Made by a program: the position numbers and the translations under genes. A DNA stretch of 64,000 bases, taken from positions 1 through 64,000 of the forward strand of contig CAVVWM010000008.1 of assembly GCA_963751955.1 (NCBI GenBank), read 5' to 3'. The stretch comes from JABDIY01 sp963751955 (lineage in GTDB: Bacteria; Actinomycetota; Acidimicrobiia; Acidimicrobiales; SZUA-35). The notes below the pieces were generated by a model. It was given only the letters and a program-made list of their open reading frames with translations, had not been told where the DNA came from and did no database searches. Positions 45,757 to 53,064 of this stretch are shown here, piece by piece; the stretch's first letter is position 1; every line of letters starts with the position of its first letter.

Positions 45757-46521
45757 GTGAAGTCGGTAGCGCTTCCGACCGAGCACGGCGGCTGGAGTCT
45801 CACCGCCGAGCCGGCAATTCTGGGTTTGATCGTTGCGTGGTCGTGGCCCGGCCTTGCCCTGGCGGTGGCGGCGATGGTGGCCTTTGTCGCTCGAACTCCC
45901 TTGAAGCTCGTCCTGGTCGATCGGTGGCGGGGCCGGTGGCTTGATCGATCCCGTCTCGCAGCCACGGTGGCAGCGGTGGAACTTGCAGTCCTGTCGCTCC
46001 TTGTTTCGTATGCGCTGCTCGGGGCGAGCTCGGGTTTCTTGTTGCCGTTGGCGGTTGCTGCGCCCCTGGTGGCAGTCGAACTGTGGTTCGATATGCGGAG
46101 CCGCAGTAGACGACTTCTGCCCGAGTTGGCCGGCTCGATGGGGATCGGGTCCATCGCAACCGCCATCGCTCTCGCCGGCGGCGCATCGAACCGAGTGGCC
46201 TGGGGGCTCTGGGTAGTGATCGCCGCCCGTTCGATCGCTGCCATTCCCTACGTCCGAACCCAGATCCTGCGAGTTCGATCCCGGCCGCCACACCTTTGGC
46301 ACAGCGATGCGGCTCAAGCAATCGCGGTCGGCGTCGCATTTCTGGGATGGAGCAACGATCTGATTCCCGGCGCGGCCGCCATCGTGATCGGTGTGATCGC
46401 GCTCATCAACATCGCAATGGTCAGATCGACTCCCAGCCGTGTCGTGGTGATCGGCATCCAGCAGATGCTGGTCGGGCTTGTGGTGGTCACAGTCACTGCA
46501 GTCGCAGTCTTGGCGGTCTAA
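45757..46521 (+). CDS. YwiC-like membrane protein
   Basis: A 254-residue polytopic membrane protein with about seven helices. The opening KSVALPTEHGGWSLTAEPAILGLIV and the loop ARTPLKLVLVDRWRGR, with RTQILRVR later, are the YwiC-like family features. Its role is unknown. The start GTG 45757 places the conserved EHGGW near the N-terminus; ATG 45669 is an in-frame alternative. Confidence 0.82.
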   Translation: MKSVALPTEHGGWSLTAEPAILGLIVAWSWPGLALAVAAMVAFVARTPLKLVLVDRWRGRWLDRSRLAATVAAVELAVLSLLVSYALLGASSGFLLPLAVAAPLVAVELWFDMRSRSRRLLPELAGSMGIGSIATAIALAGGASNRVAWGLWVVIAARSIAAIPYVRTQILRVRSRPPHLWHSDAAQAIAVGVAFLGWSNDLIPGAAAIVIGVIALINIAMVRSTPSRVVVIGIQQMLVGLVVVTVTAVAVLAV

Positions 46522-46558
46522 TTCGAGTGTCACCAAAACCACAGATCCAGGTAACCAG

Positions 46559-46867
46559 ATGACCAACAAGCAACAACTACCAGATGGCCTGGTACTGGCC
46601 CGTACGACCGATGTGTTCACCACGAACACGGTCCCCGCCGGACTCTTGCGAGCGCATCGAGTCGCCGATGGCGTGTGGGGGCGACTCGTGGTTCACTCCG
46701 GAACCATCACCTTCGCCTTCGAAGATCAACTGGACCAACCGATTGTCGCGGTTCCCGGGGATCGAATCGTCATTCCCCCAGGGCGCTTTCATCACGTGGA
46801 ATTGAGTGACACCGCCTCGTTCGCCGTCGAATTCCACCGCTCACCGGCGGGTGAAGGCGCCACATAA
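46559..46867 (+). CDS. DUF1971 (TehB-like cupin) protein
   Basis: A 102-residue cupin: LPDGLVLARTTDVFTTNTVPAGLLRAHRV, VWGRLVVHSGTITFAFED, GDRIVIPPGRFHHVEL. The fold and motifs match the DUF1971 domain fused to or adjoining tellurite-resistance methyltransferases; here it stands alone, 37 bases after the YwiC-like gene. Function not established. Confidence 0.82.
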   Translation: MTNKQQLPDGLVLARTTDVFTTNTVPAGLLRAHRVADGVWGRLVVHSGTITFAFEDQLDQPIVAVPGDRIVIPPGRFHHVELSDTASFAVEFHRSPAGEGAT

Positions 46868-46986
46868 CGGTCGCTGGATTCAGCTGAGTGATTCGGTGAC
46901 GAAGTGTTCGATCAGTGGTTGACTGCGTCGTGGAGGGCTGAACACCACCGGTTCACATTCATTGCCGTCGTTGAAGTCGTCGGGAT

Positions 46987-47415
46987 CTATGGCTGAACAA
47001 CTGGCAGGCCAGCTTCCATCCACCTAACGATTCCGCCGTCGACATTGGAAACGTCTCCGAAGCCGAGATCACTCATTGCGATGATGGCCTGTCCGCTTCG
47101 ATTTCCTGATCGGCAGTACACGAGATATGGAACATCTCGGTCGAGCGCTGATAGCTGGTCTGCGAAATCGTTGTCGTAGAAGTTCACCAGCGTCGCCCCC
47201 TCGAGATGTGCTTGGTCGAACTCCTCGGGCGTCCGTACGTCGAGGACGACCAAGTTGGCTGGCGGATTGGCGAGAATCGTCGCCCCCAGATTGGGCGTGA
47301 CTGTTCTCACCCCGCCGACACTGTCTTGGACGTCGTTGGGTCCTCCGGCTTCGCCGCATGCAGCGACGACCGCGAGCAGACTGAGGATCAGAGCAAGAAA
47401 GCTGAAACGTTTCAT
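46987..47415 (-). CDS. Rhodanese-domain lipoprotein
   Basis: A 142-residue envelope protein: signal peptide with lipobox AVVAAC, then one rhodanese domain (VVLDVRTPEEFDQAHLEGATLVNF, catalytic loop CRSGNRSGQA around residue 105, VDGGIVRWMEAG). The Cys persulfide would carry sulfane sulfur outside the cytoplasm. The gene is divergent from the GntR regulator; the shared 149-base gap holds TGTACGGACA (47463-47472), similar to motifs before the sulP and persulfide dioxygenase genes. Confidence 0.9.
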   Translation of the reverse strand: MKRFSFLALILSLLAVVAACGEAGGPNDVQDSVGGVRTVTPNLGATILANPPANLVVLDVRTPEEFDQAHLEGATLVNFYDNDFADQLSALDRDVPYLVYCRSGNRSGQAIIAMSDLGFGDVSNVDGGIVRWMEAGLPVVQP

Positions 47416-47461
47416 GGTGTCTTTCAGAGGTGTACGGCAATCGTCGTTGTGATAGTAACAG

Positions 47462-47473
47462 TTGTACGGACAT
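47462..47473. promoter_or_regulatory. Putative GntR-type operator, site 1
   Basis: TTGTACGGACAT, 10 of 12 bases as in site 3 (ATGTACGTACAT). It lies between the divergent rhodanese lipoprotein and GntR genes. The GT...AC arms are typical of GntR-family operators. A weaker copy (GTACGGA) follows at 47513. Confidence 0.5.
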
Positions 47474-47564
47474 TTGGAGGATCACCATACATATCCCTTG
47501 ATAAGATCCAAAGTACGGATGGCACATAGTGTGTGATCCGGGTGTGACATCAGGAGGATACGAG

Positions 47565-48323
47565 ATGGCTCTGCACGAACTCGATCGAAACAGCCCGATG
47601 CCGCTGTGGGCACAGCTCGAAGCCGAACTTCGCCGGCGGCTGGAGTCGGGCGAGTTCGACGAGGGATTCCCCACCGATCTCGAACTGACCAACGATTACA
47701 GGGTGAGTCGACATACTGTGCGCGAAGCCGTCCGCCACTTGAACAAGACCGGCCTCCTCAAGCGCGAGCGGGGCCGGGGGACGGTGGTGAACCGTAGCGA
47801 ATTCGAACAGTCCCTGGGCACCCTTTACAGCCTGTTCCAATCGGTGGAATCCACCGGCGTTGAGCAGACCAGCGAAGTCTTGCGCCTCGAGGTTGTCACC
47901 GATCCGATCGCTGCGTCCCACTTGGAACTACACGAAAGCGTCCCCCTCATACTGCTTGAACGGTTGCGTTTCGCTGCTGGAGCGCCGCTGGCAGTCGACC
48001 GCGCCTGGTTGCCCAAGAAACTCGCCTCCAAACTCCTCAAGGTCGACTTCACGCACACTGCGCTCTACGCCGAACTGGCAAATGCGGGCGCTCCGGTCCC
48101 CAACCAGGGGTGGGAACGACTCACCCCCATCGTGCCACCGCCCGCAGATCGAGCCCGGCTGGGTCTACGCAAGGGCGATGCTGCGTTCTTCCTGGAGCGG
48201 CTCGGACAGCGTGACGGCATCCCGGTGGAGTGGCGAACCACCACTATTCGGGGTGACCGGTATCGATTCGTGTCGGACTGGTCGGCCGGTGGAAAGAGTT
48301 CGCTGCAGCCCAGCGCTACATGA
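47565..48323 (+). CDS. GntR/HutC-type regulator
   Basis: A 252-residue repressor with an N-terminal winged helix (MPLWAQLEAELRRRLESGEF, DYRVSRHTVREAVRHLNKTGLLKRERGRGTVV) and a UTRA-type ligand domain (SLGTLYSLFQSVESTG, LILLERLRFAAGAPLAVDRAWLP, DAAFFLERLGQRDGIPVEWRTTTIRGDRYRFV). ATG 47565 has AGGAGGATACGAG upstream. Its position between rhodanese and sulfur-transport genes, and the repeated GT-N4-AC palindromes there, suggest it senses a sulfur compound; this is inference. Confidence 0.88.
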   Translation: MALHELDRNSPMPLWAQLEAELRRRLESGEFDEGFPTDLELTNDYRVSRHTVREAVRHLNKTGLLKRERGRGTVVNRSEFEQSLGTLYSLFQSVESTGVEQTSEVLRLEVVTDPIAASHLELHESVPLILLERLRFAAGAPLAVDRAWLPKKLASKLLKVDFTHTALYAELANAGAPVPNQGWERLTPIVPPPADRARLGLRKGDAAFFLERLGQRDGIPVEWRTTTIRGDRYRFVSDWSAGGKSSLQPSAT

Positions 48324-48329
48324 GCCTCC

Positions 48330-48572
48330 TCAGCCGAGTTTGAGGAAGAGGCGTTCGAGCTCCTCGACGTCAGCGCCGTCCGGATCAGTCATCGCTGCCG
48401 CCATCATTTTGAATCCCACTCGGTCCAGTGCGCCCTTGGCCGCTGCGAGCTGGGTCATGATTTCCTTACACTCCGCTTCGTCTTCCACCATGCGTTGCAG
48501 CCCACGGATCTGACCCTCGACCCGTCGTAGCCGCTTGATGGCGTCTGCGTTGATGTCGCTGGGGAAATGCAC
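48330..48572 (-). CDS. CsoR/CstR-family repressor with a single cysteine
   Basis: An 80-residue all-alpha repressor: AIKRLRRVEGQIRGLQRMVEDEAECKEIMTQLAAAKGALDRVGFKMM. Cys35 matches the first ligand of CsoR and CstR, but the His-x3-Cys or second Cys of both is replaced (GFKMMAAAM), so it can neither bind Cu(I) in the CsoR way nor form the CstR Cys-Cys polysulfide link within a dimer unless an alternate residue serves. Start GTG 48572; a palindromic operator at 48582-48597 covers its promoter, and sulP is divergent. A TATTCT box (48579-48584) is seven bases upstream. Confidence 0.88.
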   Translation of the reverse strand: MHFPSDINADAIKRLRRVEGQIRGLQRMVEDEAECKEIMTQLAAAKGALDRVGFKMMAAAMTDPDGADVEELERLFLKLG

Positions 48573-48581
48573 GGAATCAGA

Positions 48582-48597
48582 ATACCCCGTGGGGTAT
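48582..48597. promoter_or_regulatory. CsoR/CstR-type operator, site A
   Basis: ATACCCCGTGGGGTAT, a 16-base palindrome matching the known ATACCCC-N2-GGGGTAT form of CsoR/CstR operators. It sits between the divergent repressor and sulP genes, immediately upstream of the sulP -35 box. Confidence 0.85.
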
Positions 48598-48600
48598 GTG

Positions 48601-48629
48601 TTGACGTTTCATCTAAATGTACGTATATT
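48601..48629 (+). promoter_or_regulatory. sulP promoter with GntR-type palindrome over the -10 box
   Basis: TTGACG (48601-48606), 17-base spacer, TATATT (48624-48629). The ATG is seven bases after the -10, so the message should be leaderless. ATGTACGTATAT (48617-48628), a near-copy of the palindrome before the dioxygenase gene, covers the -10. Confidence 0.75.
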
Positions 48630-48636
48630 CGTACTT

Positions 48637-50424
48637 ATGAGCGTGCGATCTCTTCTTCCGATCCTGAGTTGGGCCCCCAGCTACGACCGGAAAAGCGACC
48701 TGCGGAGCGATCTCGCAGCCGGTCTCACGGTCGGTGCGATGCTGGTTCCTCAGGCGATGGCCTATGCGCTGTTGGCAGGACTGCCACCCGAGATCGGGCT
48801 CTACGCAGCCACCGTTCCAGTAATCGTCTATGCGCTTTTTGGCACCTCTCGCCAACTGGCTGTCGGCCCTGTCGCCATCGTGTCGTTGCTCACCGCGTCC
48901 GCGCTGGCGCCTCTGGTCGAAGGAGGGACCGCGAGCTACCTCAGCGCCGCTGCCCTGCTGGCGCTGATGGTGGGAATCGTCCATATTGGTCTGGGCGTTG
49001 GTCGGCTCGGCTTTCTGGTGAACTTCCTGTCCCACTCGGTGCTGGTTGGCTTCACCGCCGCAGCCGCAATCATCATCGGGTTCTCACAGGCCAAACACAT
49101 CTTCGGCATTTCGGTCGAAGGCAAAGAGCACTTCTATGAGACGGTGCTCGAGGTCGTCGACAACCTCCCGAACGCCAACGGGACAACGCTGGCGCTAGGG
49201 GTCACATCCCTGGCCGCCCTGTTTGTACTGAAGCGGTTCGCTCCCCGCGTGCCGGCCGCCCTGGTCGTGGTGATCGGCTCGATCCTGGCGGTCGAAGGGG
49301 CGAACTTGCAAGATCGCGAAGTCAGCGTGGTCGGTGATATCCCGAGCACACTTCCGGCGTTCGGGCTGCCTGATTTCAGCGGTTCGCTGATTGGGAACCT
49401 CGCCGCCACGGCGTTCGTGATCACAATCGTCGGATTCATGGAATCGATCGCCGTCGCCAAGGTGTATGCCCGTCGTCACCGCTACGAAATTGTGCCCAAC
49501 AGTGAGCTGATCGGACTGGGCGCTGCGAACGTTGCCTCAGGTCTGTTCGGCGGGTACCCCGTGACAGGCGGATTCTCCCGAACAGCGGTGAACGACACCG
49601 CCGGCGCCCGGACCCCGCTCGCCTCCCTGTTCACCGCCGGGATCGTTCTCGCAACGATCGCATTTCTCACCCCACTCTTCGCCTCCCTACCCAACGCAGC
49701 CCTCGGAGCGATCATCATCATGGCCGTGATCGGATTGATCGATGTGGCTGAGATGCGTCACATCGCCAAGGTGAAGCGGAGCGACTTGATCGGGCTGAAC
49801 GTTGCCTTCTTTGCCACCCTCATCCTCGGTATCGAACTCGGGATCCTCGTTGCGATCATCGCCTCGATGTTGGTGGTGTTCGCCCGGATGTCTATGCCTC
49901 ACAGCGCAGTTCTCGGCCATGTTGAGGGTACGACGAGCTATCGAAACGTCTCTCGCTTCCCCGAAGCCGAGGTGATCGATGGAGTGCGGATACTGCGAAT
50001 CGACGCTGCGTTGTCGTTCGTCAACGCTGTCAACGTCAAGAAGCTGATCTTGTCCCACGCCGACTCCATCGAGAACGAGCCCCGGACCCTTGTCCTCGAT
50101 GCGTCCGGCATCAATGATTTGGACGCAACGGGCGTAGAAATGCTGCACGAGCTTCTCGCCGAGGTGAACGAGCGGGGGGTCAGCCTTCACCTCACCGATG
50201 TCAAAGGTCCGGTACGCGATGTTCTGAGGGATGCCGGTATCTGGGACGAACTGGGTGATCGCGTCCACACATCGACCAACGATGCAATCACAGCCATCGC
50301 TACCCACCGGTCAGCCCCCACCGACCAGCGGCGCTACGGAATCGACGAGCGCTCATCAACGACACCCCAACAACCCAATCCCCGACAACCGAATCCCCGA
50401 CAACCCGCCATGGAGGCAACATGA
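48637..50424 (+). CDS. SulP-family anion transporter with STAS domain
   Basis: A 595-residue protein: SulP transport core (AAGLTVGAMLVPQAMAYALLAGLPPEIGLYA, GTSRQLAVGPVAIVSLL, FVITIVGFMESIAVAK, GLGAANVASGLFGGYPVTGGFSRTAVN) and a C-terminal STAS domain (about 455-570; VRILRIDAALSFVNAVNVKKLI, TLVLDASGINDLDATGVEML). These move sulfate, bicarbonate or related anions; next to rhodanese and persulfide dioxygenase genes, sulfite, sulfate or thiosulfate movement is likely. The last 25 residues are a Gln-Pro-Asn repeat (PNPRQ twice). Its stop overlaps the next start by four bases (ATGA). Confidence 0.93.
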   Translation: MSVRSLLPILSWAPSYDRKSDLRSDLAAGLTVGAMLVPQAMAYALLAGLPPEIGLYAATVPVIVYALFGTSRQLAVGPVAIVSLLTASALAPLVEGGTASYLSAAALLALMVGIVHIGLGVGRLGFLVNFLSHSVLVGFTAAAAIIIGFSQAKHIFGISVEGKEHFYETVLEVVDNLPNANGTTLALGVTSLAALFVLKRFAPRVPAALVVVIGSILAVEGANLQDREVSVVGDIPSTLPAFGLPDFSGSLIGNLAATAFVITIVGFMESIAVAKVYARRHRYEIVPNSELIGLGAANVASGLFGGYPVTGGFSRTAVNDTAGARTPLASLFTAGIVLATIAFLTPLFASLPNAALGAIIIMAVIGLIDVAEMRHIAKVKRSDLIGLNVAFFATLILGIELGILVAIIASMLVVFARMSMPHSAVLGHVEGTTSYRNVSRFPEAEVIDGVRILRIDAALSFVNAVNVKKLILSHADSIENEPRTLVLDASGINDLDATGVEMLHELLAEVNERGVSLHLTDVKGPVRDVLRDAGIWDELGDRVHTSTNDAITAIATHRSAPTDQRRYGIDERSSTTPQQPNPRQPNPRQPAMEAT

Positions 50425-51014
50425 CCACCACACTCCCAACCCACGACACCATCAGCACCACACAGCTGCGCCAACTTCGGTTCGAGGATCCCGATCTCAG
50501 AATCCTCGACGTCCGAAACGGCGGTGAATTCGAAACCGCTCACATCCCGGGGTCCTACAACGTTCCTCTGGACACTCTGGGCGAACATGTGCGCGATCTC
50601 GCGTCGGTCGAACATCCGGTTGTTCTGGTGTGTCAGTCCGGCGGCCGGGCGTCCCAAGCGCACGGACAGCTCGTGGAGGCCGGGAAGACAACGCTGCATA
50701 TTCTCGATGGAGGCATGATCGCATGGGAAGGTGCTGGCGGGGATGTGGTCCGAGGCACCAACGAAAGGTGGGCTATGGATCGTCAGGTCCGCCTGGCCGC
50801 CGGATCCATTGCTCTTGCCGGCGTAGTCGCCAGCGTGTTCGTTCCCGGAGCAAAATGGGTGGCCGGGGGAGTGGCCGCCGGGCTCAGTCATTCGGCCATC
50901 ACCAACACATGCGCCATGGCCAGTGTTCTCAGCAAGCTCCCCTACAACCGGACCGACAACTGCGACATCCCGGGGGTTCTCGCAGAACTCAACCGGGAAA
51001 CGGTCAAGGTGTAA
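50421..51014 (+). CDS. Rhodanese with C-terminal DUF2892-type membrane domain
   Basis: A 197-residue protein. Rhodanese domain at about 10-110: ILDVRNGGEFETAHIPGSYNVPL, active loop CQSGGRASQA, ILDGGMIAWEGAG. Then DRQVRLAAGSIALAGVVASVF and WVAGGVAAGLSHSAITNTCAMA as two hydrophobic helices, the DUF2892 (YgaP-like) module, ending in LPYNRTDNC. YgaP-type proteins take sulfane sulfur at the membrane. Translationally coupled to sulP. Confidence 0.92.
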   Translation: MTTTLPTHDTISTTQLRQLRFEDPDLRILDVRNGGEFETAHIPGSYNVPLDTLGEHVRDLASVEHPVVLVCQSGGRASQAHGQLVEAGKTTLHILDGGMIAWEGAGGDVVRGTNERWAMDRQVRLAAGSIALAGVVASVFVPGAKWVAGGVAAGLSHSAITNTCAMASVLSKLPYNRTDNCDIPGVLAELNRETVKV

Positions 51015-51102
51015 ATTCGGATCGAGACCACCCTGGCAACGAGTTCAATACTGTTCTCTGTGTCGGGAACTAGAGCGGTGGAATGCTCGCCTACCAAACG
51101 GC

Positions 51103-51129
51103 TTGACTAGATACCCCTAGGGGTATAAT
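51103..51129 (+). promoter_or_regulatory. Promoter of the persulfide dioxygenase gene
   Basis: TTGACT (51103-51108), 15-base spacer, TATAAT (51124-51129). The short spacer is filled by the site B palindrome, so a bound repressor would block both boxes. Confidence 0.7.
51111..51126. promoter_or_regulatory. CsoR/CstR-type operator, site B
   Basis: ATACCCCTAGGGGTAT, a perfect 16-base palindrome identical to site A except the two central bases, overlapping the promoter spacer and -10. Confidence 0.88.
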
Positions 51130-51139
51130 GTACGTACAT
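51128..51139. promoter_or_regulatory. Putative GntR-type operator, site 3
   Basis: ATGTACGTACAT, a perfect 12-base palindrome one base after site B, covering the expected transcription start. It matches the sequences at 48617-48628 and, less well, 47462-47473. Confidence 0.6.
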
Positions 51140-51161
51140 TAGGAGTTGAAAGGAACCCGCA

Positions 51162-52544
51162 ATGAAGTTCACTCAGTACTACCTCGATTGTCTTTCTCAC
51201 GCTTCGTACCTGATCGGGGATGAAACAAGCGGCCGTGCGGTCGTGGTCGATCCGCAGCGGGACATCCAGCAATATGTCGACGATGCCGCCGCCGACGGCT
51301 TCACGATCGAGCTGGTTATCGAGACCCATTTCCACGCCGACTTCTTGTCGGGTCACCTCGAACTCTCGGCCGCGACCGGCGCGGAGATCGCGTACTCTTC
51401 GGTCGCAGAAACCGAGTTTGTCTCCAGAGCCCTCGCCGACGGTGAACGCCTCTCCTTGGGTGAGGTGGAGCTGGAATTCCTCCACACACCCGGTCATACT
51501 CCGGAGTCGATGAGCATCGTGGTGTACGAAAAGGCTGGTGATGAGGTTCCCTACGGTGTACTCACCGGCGACACGTTGTTCATCGGGGACGTTGGCCGGC
51601 CCGACCTTCTGTCCTCGATCGGGTTCACTCAGGAAGATCTGGCCAACCAGCTGTACGACAGCCTCCATGACAAACTCCTCCCGTTGCCCGATGCGACTCG
51701 CGTCTACCCCGCGCACGGAGCCGGATCAGCATGTGGCAAGAACCTCTCGACCGAGACCTCCTCGACCATGGGAGAGCAGCGCAGGACCAATTACGCACTC
51801 TTGGCTGAAGACAAGAAGATGTTCATGGACCTGGTAACCGAGGGCCAGCCGCCGGCCCCGGAGTACTTTGTGTATGACGCCATCCTGAATCGCCAGAACC
51901 GAGAGCTCCTTGACGAGGGCGCAATGCCCGATGCGGTTGATATGGCCGGATTCGACGCTGCGGTGGCCAATGGGGCCATGGTCGTCGACGGCCGCGATCC
52001 CGAGGAGTTCGCTCAGGGTCATCTGATGGGATCGGTCAACGTCGGACTGAAGGGTCGGTATGCCGAATTCGCCGGCTCGGTCGTTCCCAGCCATGTGGAC
52101 ATCGTCCTTGTCGTCAATCCCGGATTCGAGATCGAAGCCAAGAACCGGTTGGCGCGGATCGGTTTCGACCGGGTGATCGGCTATCTGAAGCATCCGCTCG
52201 AGGTGATGGCCAACAACCCTGAACGGGTGGAACGGGCATCTCGGATCACTGCGTCGGAGCTTCGTGCCAGGCGGTCCGACATCGACGGTCTTCAGCTGGT
52301 TGACATCCGCAACCCTGGCGAGGTCGCCGAGGGCATCATCGAGGGTGCAGTGAAGATCCCGGTGGGTCAACTACCCGGCCGGCTGAACGAGCTCGACCGC
52401 GCCGCACCGACTGTGGTGTATTGTGCTGGTGGCTATCGCTCCTCGGTTGGGGCAAGCGTGCTCCGCGAGGCCGGCTTCGATGATGTCTCGGACCTTCTCG
52501 GCGGCTACACCGCCTGGCAGGAAACAGCTCCCGTAGGAGCCTAG
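51162..52544 (+). CDS. Persulfide dioxygenase-rhodanese fusion (CstB-like)
   Basis: A 460-residue enzyme. Residues 1-245: metallo-beta-lactamase fold of the ETHE1 type with iron ligands in THFHADFLSGH, HTPGHTPES, TGDTLFIGDVGRPDL and the later His in VYPAHGAGSACG. Then two rhodanese domains: the first (about 262-350) lacks a catalytic Cys (VLVVNPGF), the second (about 360-455) has CAGGYRS. It oxidises glutathione- or protein-persulfide to sulfite and can pass on sulfur as thiosulfate. AGGAG-rich leader upstream; promoter bears two palindromes. Confidence 0.93.
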   Translation: MKFTQYYLDCLSHASYLIGDETSGRAVVVDPQRDIQQYVDDAAADGFTIELVIETHFHADFLSGHLELSAATGAEIAYSSVAETEFVSRALADGERLSLGEVELEFLHTPGHTPESMSIVVYEKAGDEVPYGVLTGDTLFIGDVGRPDLLSSIGFTQEDLANQLYDSLHDKLLPLPDATRVYPAHGAGSACGKNLSTETSSTMGEQRRTNYALLAEDKKMFMDLVTEGQPPAPEYFVYDAILNRQNRELLDEGAMPDAVDMAGFDAAVANGAMVVDGRDPEEFAQGHLMGSVNVGLKGRYAEFAGSVVPSHVDIVLVVNPGFEIEAKNRLARIGFDRVIGYLKHPLEVMANNPERVERASRITASELRARRSDIDGLQLVDIRNPGEVAEGIIEGAVKIPVGQLPGRLNELDRAAPTVVYCAGGYRSSVGASVLREAGFDDVSDLLGGYTAWQETAPVGA

Positions 52545-52588
52545 AAACTCAGCAGTTCCGGAGCGGGTGTGGCGGACACCCGCTTCGA

Positions 52589-53053
52589 TTAATCCGCCAA
52601 TTCAACAGCGGTGGCGAGGCGCTCCAAGGTGGCCTCCATGCCGGCACGGTTGTGCGACGTGCGATCCTGGACCCCAGAGATAGCTGCGCTGCGGGCAAAA
52701 CTCTCCGGCGGACGGAGGTCTTGCCAGTACTCGGTGACCCGACAACCAGTCTGGGTCGGTTCAATCGTGTACCCCCATCTGGAGAAGACGTAGTTCCGAG
52801 AAACACAGTCGAAGAAGAAACGCTCGCTCGGGACGAAATCAACGATTCGGGCTTCGATCGCCCATTCCTTGTCGCCGTTGCGGTTGTAGCCGGTGTAGGC
52901 CGCTTCCTTTGCCGCCTCTGAGTATCCTTCGTTCCATTCAGCCCGGTAGGTTTCGGGGGACCACTCACCCATCCGGGTGATGTCGGTGATCGCAGCGAAC
53001 ACGGCCTCGGGTGCTGCTGTGATCTCGCGGGACACGGTGAGATCGGGAGTCAT
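52589..53053 (-). CDS. SRPBCC-fold (polyketide cyclase/dehydrase-like) protein
   Basis: A 154-residue START/Bet v1-like protein: VSREITAAPEAVFAAITDITRMGEWSPE, AIEARIVDFVPSERFFFD, WGYTIEPTQTGCRVTEYWQDL. It would bind a hydrophobic ligand; no catalytic role can be claimed. ATG 53053 has a TAGGGT box (53062-53067) eight bases upstream, which itself overlaps the end of the MFS gene. Confidence 0.88.
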   Translation of the reverse strand: MTPDLTVSREITAAPEAVFAAITDITRMGEWSPETYRAEWNEGYSEAAKEAAYTGYNRNGDKEWAIEARIVDFVPSERFFFDCVSRNYVFSRWGYTIEPTQTGCRVTEYWQDLRPPESFARSAAISGVQDRTSHNRAGMEATLERLATAVELAD

Positions 53054-53064
53054 GACGCCCAACC

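Noticed and set aside
45595..46629. Long minus-strand open frame extending the small YdeI-like gene to 415 codons
   Set aside because: It is antisense to the YwiC-like gene, is low-complexity in composition (Asp/His/Arg), and only its last 70 codons resemble a known family.
50371..50408. CCCCGACAACC-type repeat at the 3' end of the SulP gene
   Set aside because: It is in frame and encodes a Gln/Pro/Asn-rich tail, so it is coding low complexity rather than a separate element.
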